DNA of 22,329 bases from SFEL01 sp045603585. GTDB taxonomy: Bacteria > Bacillota > Clostridia > Christensenellales > CAG-138. Below are positions 9,349-16,078 of this stretch, piece after piece. The stretch spans positions 1-22,329 of the forward strand of contig JAZUMK010000036.1 of assembly GCA_045603585.1 (NCBI GenBank), given 5' to 3'. A model generated the notes under the pieces. It saw nothing but the letters and a program-made list of their open reading frames with translations. It searched no databases and was not told the DNA's origin. The number at the start of each line of letters is the position of its first letter. Within the stretch, counting starts at the first letter, position 1. The position numbers and the translations under genes are program-made.

Positions 9349-9963
9349 TTAACCTCTTTCTTCCACTATGCTGCGGCTCACAAGCTCTGCCGCCCTGGGC
9401 AGCAGCAGCCATTCCGCCTGCTCCATGACGCGCCTCTGAAGGGTCTCAGGGGTGTCGCCGTCCAGTATTTCCACGGCCTTCTGGAGTATTATCCTTCCGC
9501 CGTCGGGTATTTCGTTTACAAAGTGCACCGTGGCACCGGTCACCTTAACGCCCCTTTCCAGGGCGGCCTGATGCACCCTCAGGCCGTAATATCCCTTGCC
9601 TGCAAAGGAGGGGATAAGGGCGGGGTGTACGTTTATGATACGCTCCGGCCAGCGGCCGGTAAAGTCTTCGCTGAGTATGCTCATAAAGCCGGCCAGTATT
9701 ATAAGGTCGATGGAGTATTCCTCAAGGAGGGCGGAAATGCCCGCCTCAAATGCCTCCTGAGAGCCGCTTTCCCTGCGGCTGACCACTCTGCCCTCCACGC
9801 CGGCCTTTTTAGCCCGCTCAAGGGCGTAGGCCTGGGGCTGGGAGGATATGACCAGACAGATTTCTCCATGGGCAAGATCTCCGCGGCTCTGGCTGTCAAG
9901 CAATGCCTGAAGATTGGTGCCGCCGCCGGATACCAGCACCGCTATGCGGGCCTTCTTCAGCAT
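9349..9963 (-). CDS. purN: Phosphoribosylglycinamide formyltransferase (GART)
   Basis: It formylates GAR with 10-formyl-THF to FGAR, the third step. The 204 residues begin with ARIAVLVSGGGTNLQALLD, the phosphate-binding loop of the family. The catalytic triad is visible as Asn111 and His113 in INVHPALIPSF and Asp154 in PDGGRIILQ, matching Asn106, His108 and Asp144 of the E. coli enzyme. The start codon overlaps the purM stop (ATGCTGA, 7 nt), so the two are probably translationally coupled. The ribosome binding site lies inside the purM end (AAGGTGGAATT). Length is normal. Confidence 0.96.
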   Translation of the reverse strand: MLKKARIAVLVSGGGTNLQALLDSQSRGDLAHGEICLVISSQPQAYALERAKKAGVEGRVVSRRESGSQEAFEAGISALLEEYSIDLIILAGFMSILSEDFTGRWPERIINVHPALIPSFAGKGYYGLRVHQAALERGVKVTGATVHFVNEIPDGGRIILQKAVEILDGDTPETLQRRVMEQAEWLLLPRAAELVSRSIVEERG

Positions 9964-11000
9964 AATTCCACCTTTTCCTCGCCCTTGACCACTTCGCCCA
10001 GAATATATGCGTCAATGCCGTTGGCCTTGAAGCTAGCCAGAGCTTTGTCGCAGTCATCCTTCGCGGCGATAACAGCCATGCCGACGCCCATGTTGTAGGT
10101 GTTGAACATATCCCTCTCGGGTACGCTGCCAAGGCGTGCGATCATGTCGAATATGGGCAGGGTGCGGATGGCAGCCTTGTCCACCTTTGCGCAGAGGCCG
10201 TCGGGCATGCAGCGGGGGATGTTTTCGTAGAATCCGCCGCCGGTGATATGGCTTACGCCGCTGATGGAAGCCACCTTCATGGCCTCCAGTACGGGGTTGA
10301 CGTAAATCACGGTGGGGGTGAGAAGGGCTTCGCCCAGGGTCATGCCCAGCTCATCGGAATACATATTAAGGTCGGCATGCTCCACGTCAAATACCTTGCG
10401 CACAAGGGAGAAGCCGTTGGAATGAACGCCGGAGGAGGGCAGGGCGATGATGGCATCGCCGCTCTTCATGGAAGCGGAGTCGATGATGTCAGCCTTGTCC
10501 ACCACGCCTACAGAGAAGCCCGCAAGGTCGTAGTCATCTGCGGCCATAACGCCGGGATGCTCTGCGGTTTCGCCGCCGATAAGGGCGCAGGAGGAGCGTA
10601 CGCAGCCTTCGGCCACGCCGGATACTATATCCGCAACCTTTACGGGGTCGTTTTTGCCGATGGCGATATAATCGAGGAAAAACAGGGGCTTTGCGCCGCA
10701 GCAGATAATGTCGTTTACGCACATTGCAACGCAGTCGATGCCGATGGTATCGTGCTTGTCCAGCAGCTGGGCAATGCGTATCTTGGTGCCCACGCCGTCG
10801 GTGCCGGATACCAGAACGGGCTCCTTCATGCCGGAGATATCCGGCTGGAACAGGCCGCCGAAGCCGCCTATGCCGGATACAACGCCGGGGATAACGGTGC
10901 GCTTTACATGCTTCTGCATAAGCTTTACGCCTTCATAGCCGGCAGTGATGTCAACGCCGGCGGCGGCGTAGGAAGCGGAGTAGGATTTATCTTTATTCAT
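9957..11000 (-). CDS. purM: Phosphoribosylformylglycinamidine cyclo-ligase (AIR synthetase)
   Basis: It closes FGAM to AIR with ATP, the fifth step. The 347-residue protein shows the family landmarks in order: SYAAAGVDITAGYEGVKLM at the N-terminus, the substrate and metal loop GTDGVGTKIRIA, GIDCVAMCVNDIICCGAKPL, GGETAEHPGVM, and THIT-type GVSHITGGGFYENIPR near the middle of the C-terminal domain. The start is 7 nt after the purF stop, with GAAAGGAA upstream. Its stop overlaps the purN start. No odd features seen. Confidence 0.97.
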   Translation of the reverse strand: MNKDKSYSASYAAAGVDITAGYEGVKLMQKHVKRTVIPGVVSGIGGFGGLFQPDISGMKEPVLVSGTDGVGTKIRIAQLLDKHDTIGIDCVAMCVNDIICCGAKPLFFLDYIAIGKNDPVKVADIVSGVAEGCVRSSCALIGGETAEHPGVMAADDYDLAGFSVGVVDKADIIDSASMKSGDAIIALPSSGVHSNGFSLVRKVFDVEHADLNMYSDELGMTLGEALLTPTVIYVNPVLEAMKVASISGVSHITGGGFYENIPRCMPDGLCAKVDKAAIRTLPIFDMIARLGSVPERDMFNTYNMGVGMAVIAAKDDCDKALASFKANGIDAYILGEVVKGEEKVELC

Positions 11001-11007
11001 GATGTGG

Positions 11008-12432
11008 TTATTCCTTTCCGGTCCAGCAGTAGGTGCAGACCTTGTCCGGGTCGATGCCTATGGCCTTGAGCAGGCCGTCAAGGGATTGATATTCCAGCGA
11101 GTCAAAGCCCAGCTTTTTGCAGATGGCCTTGCGCATGCACTGTCCGCGATGGGTGGAGGGGTCGGCGTATTCATCAACGTGCTCCTGACCCATGTTGCCT
11201 TCCAGCTCCTGTATTGTTCTGCGGGCAAGCAGATCCATATCGGAATTGCTGCGGGAGAAATTGAGATACTTGCAGGCGTACATTATGGGAGGGCAGGCGG
11301 AGCGCATATGCACTTCCTTTGCGCCGCATTCGTAGAGGAATTCCACGGTTTCCCTGAGCTGTGTGCCACGGACGATGGAGTCGTCTATGAACATGAGCTT
11401 TCTGTCCTTGATGAGCTCGGATACGGGTATCTGCTTCATCTTGGCAACCTGGCTGCGCACAGCCTGATTGGTGGACATAAAGGAGCGGGGCCAGGTGGGG
11501 GTGTACTTTATGAAGGGGCGGGCAAAGGGCTTGCCGCTGCGGTTTGCGTAGCCTATTGCATGGGGCAGGCCGGAATCCGGCACGCCCGCAACGCAGTCCA
11601 CATCCGGCATTGTGCCCTTCTCCTGCTCGTTTTGTGCCATTATCATGCCGTTTTTGTAGCGCATGATCTCCACGTTTACGCCTTCGTAGCAGGAATTGGG
11701 ATAGCCGAAGTAGCTCCACAGGAAGGAGCATATGCGCATTTCCCTGCCTGCGGGGGAGAGGCTCTGATAGCCCTCCGCGGTAACCTTTACTATTTCGCCG
11801 GGGCCCAGCTCATAGGCGTCTGCATAGCCCAGCTTCTGATAGGCGAAGGATTCAAAGGAAACGCAGCAGCCTTCGCTGCTCTGGCCGATAAGCACAGGCA
11901 GTCTGCCCATCCTGTCGCGGGCGGCGATTATCTCGCCCTTGTCGTTGAGTATAAGCAGGGTGAGGGAGCCGTCAACAAGCTGCTGAGCATTGCGTATGCC
12001 TTCTACTATGTCGCCCTTGAGGTTTATAAGGGCGGCAACCAGCTCTGTTGCGTTTACCGCGCCGGAGCTCATGGCCATAAACTGGCGGCCGCTGTCGGAG
12101 AAATACTGGGAAACAAGCTCCTCGGCGTTGTTGATTATGCCCACGGTGGTGATGGCAAAAAGGCCAAGATGGGAGCGGACGAGTAGGGGCTGGGGATCGG
12201 TATCGCTGATGCAGCCTATGCCGCTCCTGCCGTGGAAATCATTCAGGTCGTTTTCAAACTTGGTGCGGAAAGGGGTGCTCTCGATGTTGTGTATCTGGCG
12301 CTGAAAGCCGCTGTCCTTATCGTAGACAGCCATGCCGCCGCGGCGGGTACCCAGATGAGAGTGATAATCCACGCCAAAGAAAATATCAAGCACGCAGTCT
12401 CGTTTGGAAACTGCTCCGAAGAAGCCGCCCAT
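11008..12432 (-). CDS. purF: PurF-type amidophosphoribosyltransferase with a degenerate glutaminase domain
   Basis: PurF makes phosphoribosylamine from PRPP and an amino donor, the first pathway step. The phosphoribosyltransferase half is well kept: GVPDSGLPHAIGYA, RSFM, and the PRPP loop LMFIDDSIVRGTQ (residues 346-358). Cys235, Cys387, Cys466 and Cys469 match the four 4Fe-4S ligands of B. subtilis PurF. The N-terminal glutaminase half is abnormal. The start reads MGGFFG instead of MCGIVG, so the nucleophile is Gly. By eye alignment Arg73, Asn101 and Asp127 of E. coli PurF are Ser76, Val97 and Ala128. There is no alternative upstream start with a Cys, because the ATG overlaps the purC stop by 1 nt (TAATG). 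The length of 474 is normal. It is probably ammonia-dependent or served by another glutaminase. Confidence 0.92.
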   Translation of the reverse strand: MGGFFGAVSKRDCVLDIFFGVDYHSHLGTRRGGMAVYDKDSGFQRQIHNIESTPFRTKFENDLNDFHGRSGIGCISDTDPQPLLVRSHLGLFAITTVGIINNAEELVSQYFSDSGRQFMAMSSGAVNATELVAALINLKGDIVEGIRNAQQLVDGSLTLLILNDKGEIIAARDRMGRLPVLIGQSSEGCCVSFESFAYQKLGYADAYELGPGEIVKVTAEGYQSLSPAGREMRICSFLWSYFGYPNSCYEGVNVEIMRYKNGMIMAQNEQEKGTMPDVDCVAGVPDSGLPHAIGYANRSGKPFARPFIKYTPTWPRSFMSTNQAVRSQVAKMKQIPVSELIKDRKLMFIDDSIVRGTQLRETVEFLYECGAKEVHMRSACPPIMYACKYLNFSRSNSDMDLLARRTIQELEGNMGQEHVDEYADPSTHRGQCMRKAICKKLGFDSLEYQSLDGLLKAIGIDPDKVCTYCWTGKE

Positions 12433-13112
12433 TATGCGAAGAACAGCTTGGACAGAGTCATGGGATCCACGTATTCGCCGTCCTTGTAGACCCTCATGTT
12501 GCCGGAGGCGATTTCGTCTATAAGCATAACGTTGCCTTCGGCATCGTAGCCGTATTCAAACTTGATATCGTACAGCACAAGGCCCTTCTCAAGGAGATCG
12601 TCAGCAACTATCTTGGTGATCTTCTGGGTCATGAGCTTCATGTCTTCGTACTGAGCATCAGTCATTACGCCCAGGGCAACAAGGCCGTCCTTGGTTACAA
12701 GGGGATCGCCCAGCTCGTCGTTCTTGAAGGTGGTTTCAACGTAGGCGGGCAGGTCTGCGCCGGCCTGGATGTACTGGCCGTAGCGGCGGATAAAGCTGCC
12801 GACTGCCTTGTGGCGGCAGATGACCTCAAGACGCTGACCGAATACCTTGGCAGGGAGATCTTCCATGGTGGTGTCCTGAAGGTTTGCGCTTACATAGTGG
12901 GTACGGATGCCTGCGGCGTTGATCTTCTCGAAGAAGTAGATGGACATGCGAAGGTTTACATCGCCCACGCCGTCAATAGTGAGGCCGACGGAATTTTCGC
13001 CGGGATCAAATACGCCGTCCTTGCCGGTGCAGTCGTCCTTGAACTTGAGCAGGTAGTTGCCGTTGTCCAGTGCATAAACGTCCTTGGTTTTTCCGGTGTA
13101 CACGTGTTTCAT
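12432..13112 (-). CDS. purC: SAICAR synthetase
   Basis: It joins CAIR with aspartate using ATP, giving SAICAR. The 226 residues begin with the phosphate loop YTGKTKDVY, followed by the ATP-binding NYLLKFKDD, the segment RLEVICRHKAVGSFIRRYG, ETTFKNDELGDPLV and the C-terminal LIDEIASGNMRVY. The protein is about ten residues shorter than many bacterial PurC, without loss of recognised motifs. GGAGG lies about 13 nt before the ATG, a long spacing, so translation initiation may be moderate. It is 43 nt after purE, and its stop shares one base with the purF start. Confidence 0.96.
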   Translation of the reverse strand: MKHVYTGKTKDVYALDNGNYLLKFKDDCTGKDGVFDPGENSVGLTIDGVGDVNLRMSIYFFEKINAAGIRTHYVSANLQDTTMEDLPAKVFGQRLEVICRHKAVGSFIRRYGQYIQAGADLPAYVETTFKNDELGDPLVTKDGLVALGVMTDAQYEDMKLMTQKITKIVADDLLEKGLVLYDIKFEYGYDAEGNVMLIDEIASGNMRVYKDGEYVDPMTLSKLFFA

Positions 13113-13155
13113 AATATAAATTTTACCTCCGTTAGAGTTTTAAACTTGGTCAGAA

Positions 13156-13644
13156 TCAATTGAAGCGGGCCATGGTTTCGGCATCTGCCTTAAGCACGGC
13201 GGCGCGGCCTTCTTCACGGGCCTTGTCAAGCTTTGCGGCAAGGGCGGGATCGGATATTGCCAGCATTTCTATGGCAAGGAGGGCGGCGTTCTTTGCACCG
13301 TCCACCGCCACGGTGGCCACGGGGATGCCGGAGGGCATCATAACGGTGGAAAGCAGAGCGTCCATGCCGTCAAAATTGGCGGATTTGCAGGGAATGCCGA
13401 TTACGGGCAGGGTGGTGTTTGCGGCAAGCGCGCCTGCAAGGTGAGCGGCCATGCCTGCGGCGGCGATCAGCACGCCGAAGCCCCTTTCGCGGGCAGAGGC
13501 GGCAAACTCACGGGCCTCATCGGGGCAGCGATGGGCGGAGAGAACCCGCACTTCGCATTCCACGCCGTATTCCTTCAGTACGGCAATGCCTTTTTCCACA
13601 ACGGGAAGATCGCTGGTGCTTCCCATTACGACTCCAACTTTCAT
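13156..13644 (-). CDS. purE: N5-carboxyaminoimidazole ribonucleotide mutase / AIR carboxylase PurE
   Basis: PurE produces CAIR. The protein of 162 residues starts MKVGVVMGSTSDLPVVEKG and shows the family's SAHRCPDEAREFA, the glycine-rich AAAGMAAHLAGALAANT and the segment DGMDALLSTVMMPSGIPVATV. These are of the class I (mutase) type. Two ATGs lie in tandem (13647 and 13644). I prefer the second because GCAGGAGG is 7 nt from it and only 4 nt from the first. The open frame continues upstream, but that part is the riboswitch and is not coding. It is the first gene of the operon. No purK is present in the window, although class I PurE normally uses the PurK product. Confidence 0.95.
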   Translation of the reverse strand: MKVGVVMGSTSDLPVVEKGIAVLKEYGVECEVRVLSAHRCPDEAREFAASARERGFGVLIAAAGMAAHLAGALAANTTLPVIGIPCKSANFDGMDALLSTVMMPSGIPVATVAVDGAKNAALLAIEMLAISDPALAAKLDKAREEGRAAVLKADAETMARFN

Positions 13645-13678
13645 CATCGAACCTCCTGCAAGATTAAAAATTAACAAC

Positions 13679-13725
13679 AAAAAGGGCAACCCGATTCGCA
13701 TACACAGATGAGAATCAGCTTGCCC
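13679..13725 (-). terminator. Intrinsic terminator of the ZTP riboswitch expression platform
   Basis: On the minus strand GGGCAA (13725-13720) can pair with TTGCCC (13689-13684), and GATTC (13716-13712) with GAATC (13697-13693). Five Us follow at 13683-13679. The 5' arm uses the conserved GGGCA of the riboswitch, so the aptamer and the terminator cannot both form. Ligand binding is therefore expected to allow read-through into purE. Confidence 0.85.
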
Positions 13726-13790
13726 AGGCGGTCGGCGTATCGCGCACGGTTCCCCTGTGGTATGCCACTTCCGCCAGTAGCCGTGCGAGT
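13719..13790 (-). promoter_or_regulatory. ZTP (ZMP/pfl motif) riboswitch aptamer
   Basis: The leader of purE carries the hallmarks of the pfl motif. P1 is CGCACGG pairing with CCGTGCG. It is followed by CTACTGGCGGA, a short P2 hairpin GTGG-CATA-CCAC, then AGGGGAACCGTGCG. A linker leads to the conserved CCGCCTGGGCA at the 3' side. Known examples sense ZTP/ZMP (AICAR), which builds up when 10-formyl-THF is short, and turn on purine and one-carbon genes. The operon downstream contains the two 10-formyl-THF users and fhs, as this logic predicts. Confidence 0.93.
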
Positions 13791-13800
13791 TGTATTCTTC

Positions 13801-13836
13801 TTTAAAAATTGTAGCAAAAACGGCAGGTTTAGTCAA
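13801..13836 (-). promoter_or_regulatory. Promoter of the purine operon
   Basis: On the minus strand TTGACT (13836-13831) is followed by 17 nt and TACAAT (13813-13808), close to the SigA consensus. Transcription would start near 13801, just before riboswitch P1. It is the only strong promoter seen ahead of the purE-fhs series. Confidence 0.88.
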
Positions 13837-13879
13837 CTTGACAAGGGTGGATTTTCCGATATATTTTGGCATTTTTTAT

Positions 13880-13946
13880 AAAAAACAAGCCGCGCTTTTC
13901 GCCCGGCCGCAAAAACAAAAAAGGCCCCCGCAAAAAGGGGGCCTTT
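13880..13946 (-). terminator. Tandem intrinsic terminators after uraA
   Basis: The first hairpin, on the minus strand, is AAAGGCCCCC and GGGGGCCTTT around a TTTTTGC loop (13946-13921) with six Us at 13922-13917. A second, weaker hairpin, GCCGGGC-GAAAA-GCGCGGC (13907-13889, one mismatch), is followed by a T-rich run at 13885-13880. Together they isolate uraA from the purE promoter, which starts about 45 nt further on. Confidence 0.85.
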
Positions 13947-13975
13947 GATGCAATAATGTGCAGAGTCTGCGATGG

Positions 13976-15301
13976 TTATACCTTGAAGTTTACAGAGGTG
14001 GAACCCTGATCTTCCTGAGCAAAGTCGTAATCCTTGCCGGGCAGGACGGCGTTGAGCAGGATGCCTGCGATGGAGGCTACGGCCAGGCCGGACAGAGAAG
14101 CAATGCCGATGGAGATGGAACCGGTGCCGGAGTACTTGATGCCGATAGCCAGAACCATGATGAGGGCGGCGATGATAACGTTGCGGGAGGAGGTGAAGTC
14201 CACCTTGTTTTCAACGATGTTGCGTACGCCAACGGCGGAGATCATGCCGTAAAGCACAAGGGATACGCCGCCGATGGTGGCGGTGGGCATTACGGAGATG
14301 AGGGCCGCAAACTTGGGGCTGAAGGAGAAGATTATGGCCAGCACTGCGGCGATGCGGATTACGCGGGGGTCATATACCTTGGACAGGGTGAGAACGCCGG
14401 TGTTTTCGCCATAGGTGGTGTTGGCGGGGGCGCCAAAGATGGATGCAAGGGCGGTTGCGAGGCCGTCGCCCAGCAGGGTGCGGTGGAAGCCGGGATCCTC
14501 CATGAAGTTCTTTTCGCAGGTGGAGCTGATGGCGCAGATATCGCCTATGTGCTCTACCATGGTGGCGATGGACAGAGGAGCGATGGTCAGCACTGCGGTG
14601 AGCAGCAGGGAAGTGTCAACTTCGCCTGCAAACAGGCCGAACAGGGTGTTTTCAAACTGGAAGGGAGCGCCTATCCATGCGGCTTCCTTTACGGGGGTAA
14701 AGTCCACAAGACCGCATACGGCGGCGACAACATAGGATACTACAAAGCCCAGCAGTATGGGGATGATCTTTATCATGCCCTTACCCCAGATGTTGCAGAT
14801 GATAACAACGGCTATTGCCAGCATGGCTACCCACCAGTTTGCCCTGCAGTTGTCAATGGCGGAGGAGGACAGGGTCAGGCCGATGCAGATGATGATGGGG
14901 CCGGTAACGATGGGGGGGAAGAAGCGCATTACCTTCTTTACGCCGAATACCTTGAAGCAGGCGGAAAGGATAACGTACATAAGGCCGGCGATCATAACGC
15001 CGAAGCAGGCATAGGGCAGCAGGTGAGCCTCACCGTTGGGGGCGATGGCGGCATATCCGCCGATAAAGGCGAAGGAGGAGCCCAGGAAAGCGGGAACCTT
15101 GCCCTTGGCCAGGAAGTGGAACAGCAGGGTGCCGAGACCTGCGAAAAGCAGAGTGGCGGAAACGCTGAGGCCGGTGAGAGCGGGAACCAGTACTGTTGCG
15201 CCAAACATGGCGAACATGTGCTGGAAGCCCAGTACGAACATTCTGGATTTACCCAGAGTGCGTGCATCGTAAATGGGGCCGTTGATGGGGTTGTTGGACA
15301 T
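13976..15301 (-). CDS. uraA: Uracil permease, NCS2 family
   Basis: It is a membrane transporter importing uracil with protons. The 441 residues are strongly hydrophobic, with many membrane segments as expected for the 14-helix NCS2 fold. Near the N-terminus GFQHMFAMFGATVLVP is nearly identical to the family signature. FFPPIVTGPIIICIGLTL follows, then the substrate-site glutamates Glu250 in MVEHIGD and Glu299 in TTYGENTGVLTLSKVYDP, which correspond to Glu241 and Glu290 of E. coli UraA. These residues favour uracil over xanthine as substrate. The start has AGGAGG 8 nt upstream. It is transcribed alone, with its own promoter and terminators. No pyrimidine gene is nearby. Confidence 0.94.
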   Translation of the reverse strand: MSNNPINGPIYDARTLGKSRMFVLGFQHMFAMFGATVLVPALTGLSVSATLLFAGLGTLLFHFLAKGKVPAFLGSSFAFIGGYAAIAPNGEAHLLPYACFGVMIAGLMYVILSACFKVFGVKKVMRFFPPIVTGPIIICIGLTLSSSAIDNCRANWWVAMLAIAVVIICNIWGKGMIKIIPILLGFVVSYVVAAVCGLVDFTPVKEAAWIGAPFQFENTLFGLFAGEVDTSLLLTAVLTIAPLSIATMVEHIGDICAISSTCEKNFMEDPGFHRTLLGDGLATALASIFGAPANTTYGENTGVLTLSKVYDPRVIRIAAVLAIIFSFSPKFAALISVMPTATIGGVSLVLYGMISAVGVRNIVENKVDFTSSRNVIIAALIMVLAIGIKYSGTGSISIGIASLSGLAVASIAGILLNAVLPGKDYDFAQEDQGSTSVNFKV

Positions 15302-15402
15302 TTGGTAAAACCTCCTGTAACAAATGAATGTATGATTTCTCTCCCGATGGCTTTTCGGGATGCCAATGCGTTTTTATCCGACAAAACAACGGACAAATCT
15401 TC

Positions 15403-15433
15403 ATTATACTACCACGGAGACCGGCGCTTCGCA
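15403..15433 (-). promoter_or_regulatory. Probable uraA promoter
   Basis: A perfect TATAAT on the minus strand (15408-15403) lies about 100 nt before uraA. No good -35 is found at 17 nt; TTGCGA is present at a 20-nt spacing. The leader holds a small hairpin (CCCGA/TCGGG, about 15344-15360) but no PyrR or known riboswitch motif that I can recognise. Confidence 0.5.
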
Positions 15434-15627
15434 ACAGAAAACTGAAGCTTTTTTATAGTAAAATCTCCTTGATTTGCGCATGCCTGGCAGTACGGATATT
15501 AATGGAAAAAACGGCGGCGGGATTTCCGTGAATCAATCACTTTTTATGGGAAAACAGCTGTGAAAAGCGAAAAAGATATGGCGGCATACCAAATGACGGT
15601 GGGCCGGTTTTCCGCGCTCGCAGGGGG

Positions 15628-15882
<255 letters not shown>

Positions 15883-15925
15883 TCCCATGAGGCGGGTATA
15901 GATAAAAACCGCATAAATGTAACAC

Positions 15926-15950
15926 AAAAAGCCGCTCATTTCTGAACGGC
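15926..15950 (-). terminator. Intrinsic terminator downstream of yhaM
   Basis: On the minus strand GCCGTTCA and TGAGCGGC form an 8-bp stem (one G-U pair) with a GAAA tetraloop at 15950-15931. Five Us follow at 15930-15926. It lies about 130 nt after the yhaM stop and is the first convincing terminator on that strand. Confidence 0.75.
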
Positions 15951-16000
15951 CCTTGTGAAGCATACAAATAAAGCTTTTATAATCTTTTATTTTCCCCCGA

Positions 16001-16062
16001 CTTTTCTTTTTCTTTTGCTTCTTTTCTGTTTTCTTTTCTTCTGAAAAGAAAAAGAAAAGAAG
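16001..16062. repeat. Pyrimidine/purine inverted repeat
   Basis: The plus strand is almost purely pyrimidine from 16001 to 16042 and purely purine from 16043 to 16062. CTTTTCTTTTTCTTTT (16001-16016) is a perfect 16-bp inverse of 16044-16059, with a 27-nt loop. It sits just after the yhaM stop and could stall polymerase or protect the mRNA end. Confidence 0.7.
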
Positions 16063-16078
16063 ATAATAAAACTCTGTC

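Noticed and set aside
7444..10098. An 884-codon open frame on the plus strand, opposite purH, purO and purN
   Set aside because: It lies antisense to three well-identified genes, has no family features and low-complexity Gly/Ala/Val-rich translation. It is a product of the GC-rich third positions of the minus-strand genes. The same applies to long antisense frames opposite guaB, purL, purD, uraA and lysS.
12387..12432. Cys13 of PurF as a substitute glutaminase nucleophile after propeptide cleavage, as in B. subtilis
   Set aside because: Cys13 is followed by VLDIFFG, not by the GVFG/GIVG strand. The strand is already matched by MGGFFG at residues 1-6, and the other glutaminase residues are absent too.
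13719..13790. Guanine/adenine or THF riboswitch upstream of purE
   Set aside because: The purine-riboswitch loops and the THF-motif core are not present, while the CTGGCG, P2, AGGGGA and CCGCCTGGGCA elements fit the ZTP motif well.
13645..13872. N-terminal extension of purE by up to 76 codons
   Set aside because: The added stretch covers the promoter, the ZTP riboswitch and its terminator, and the extra residues match nothing in PurE. The AGGAGG site points to the ATG pair at 13647/13644.
15302..15408. PyrR-binding attenuator in the uraA leader
   Set aside because: No PyrR binding-loop consensus and no U-tailed terminator was found; only a short CCCGA/TCGGG hairpin is visible.
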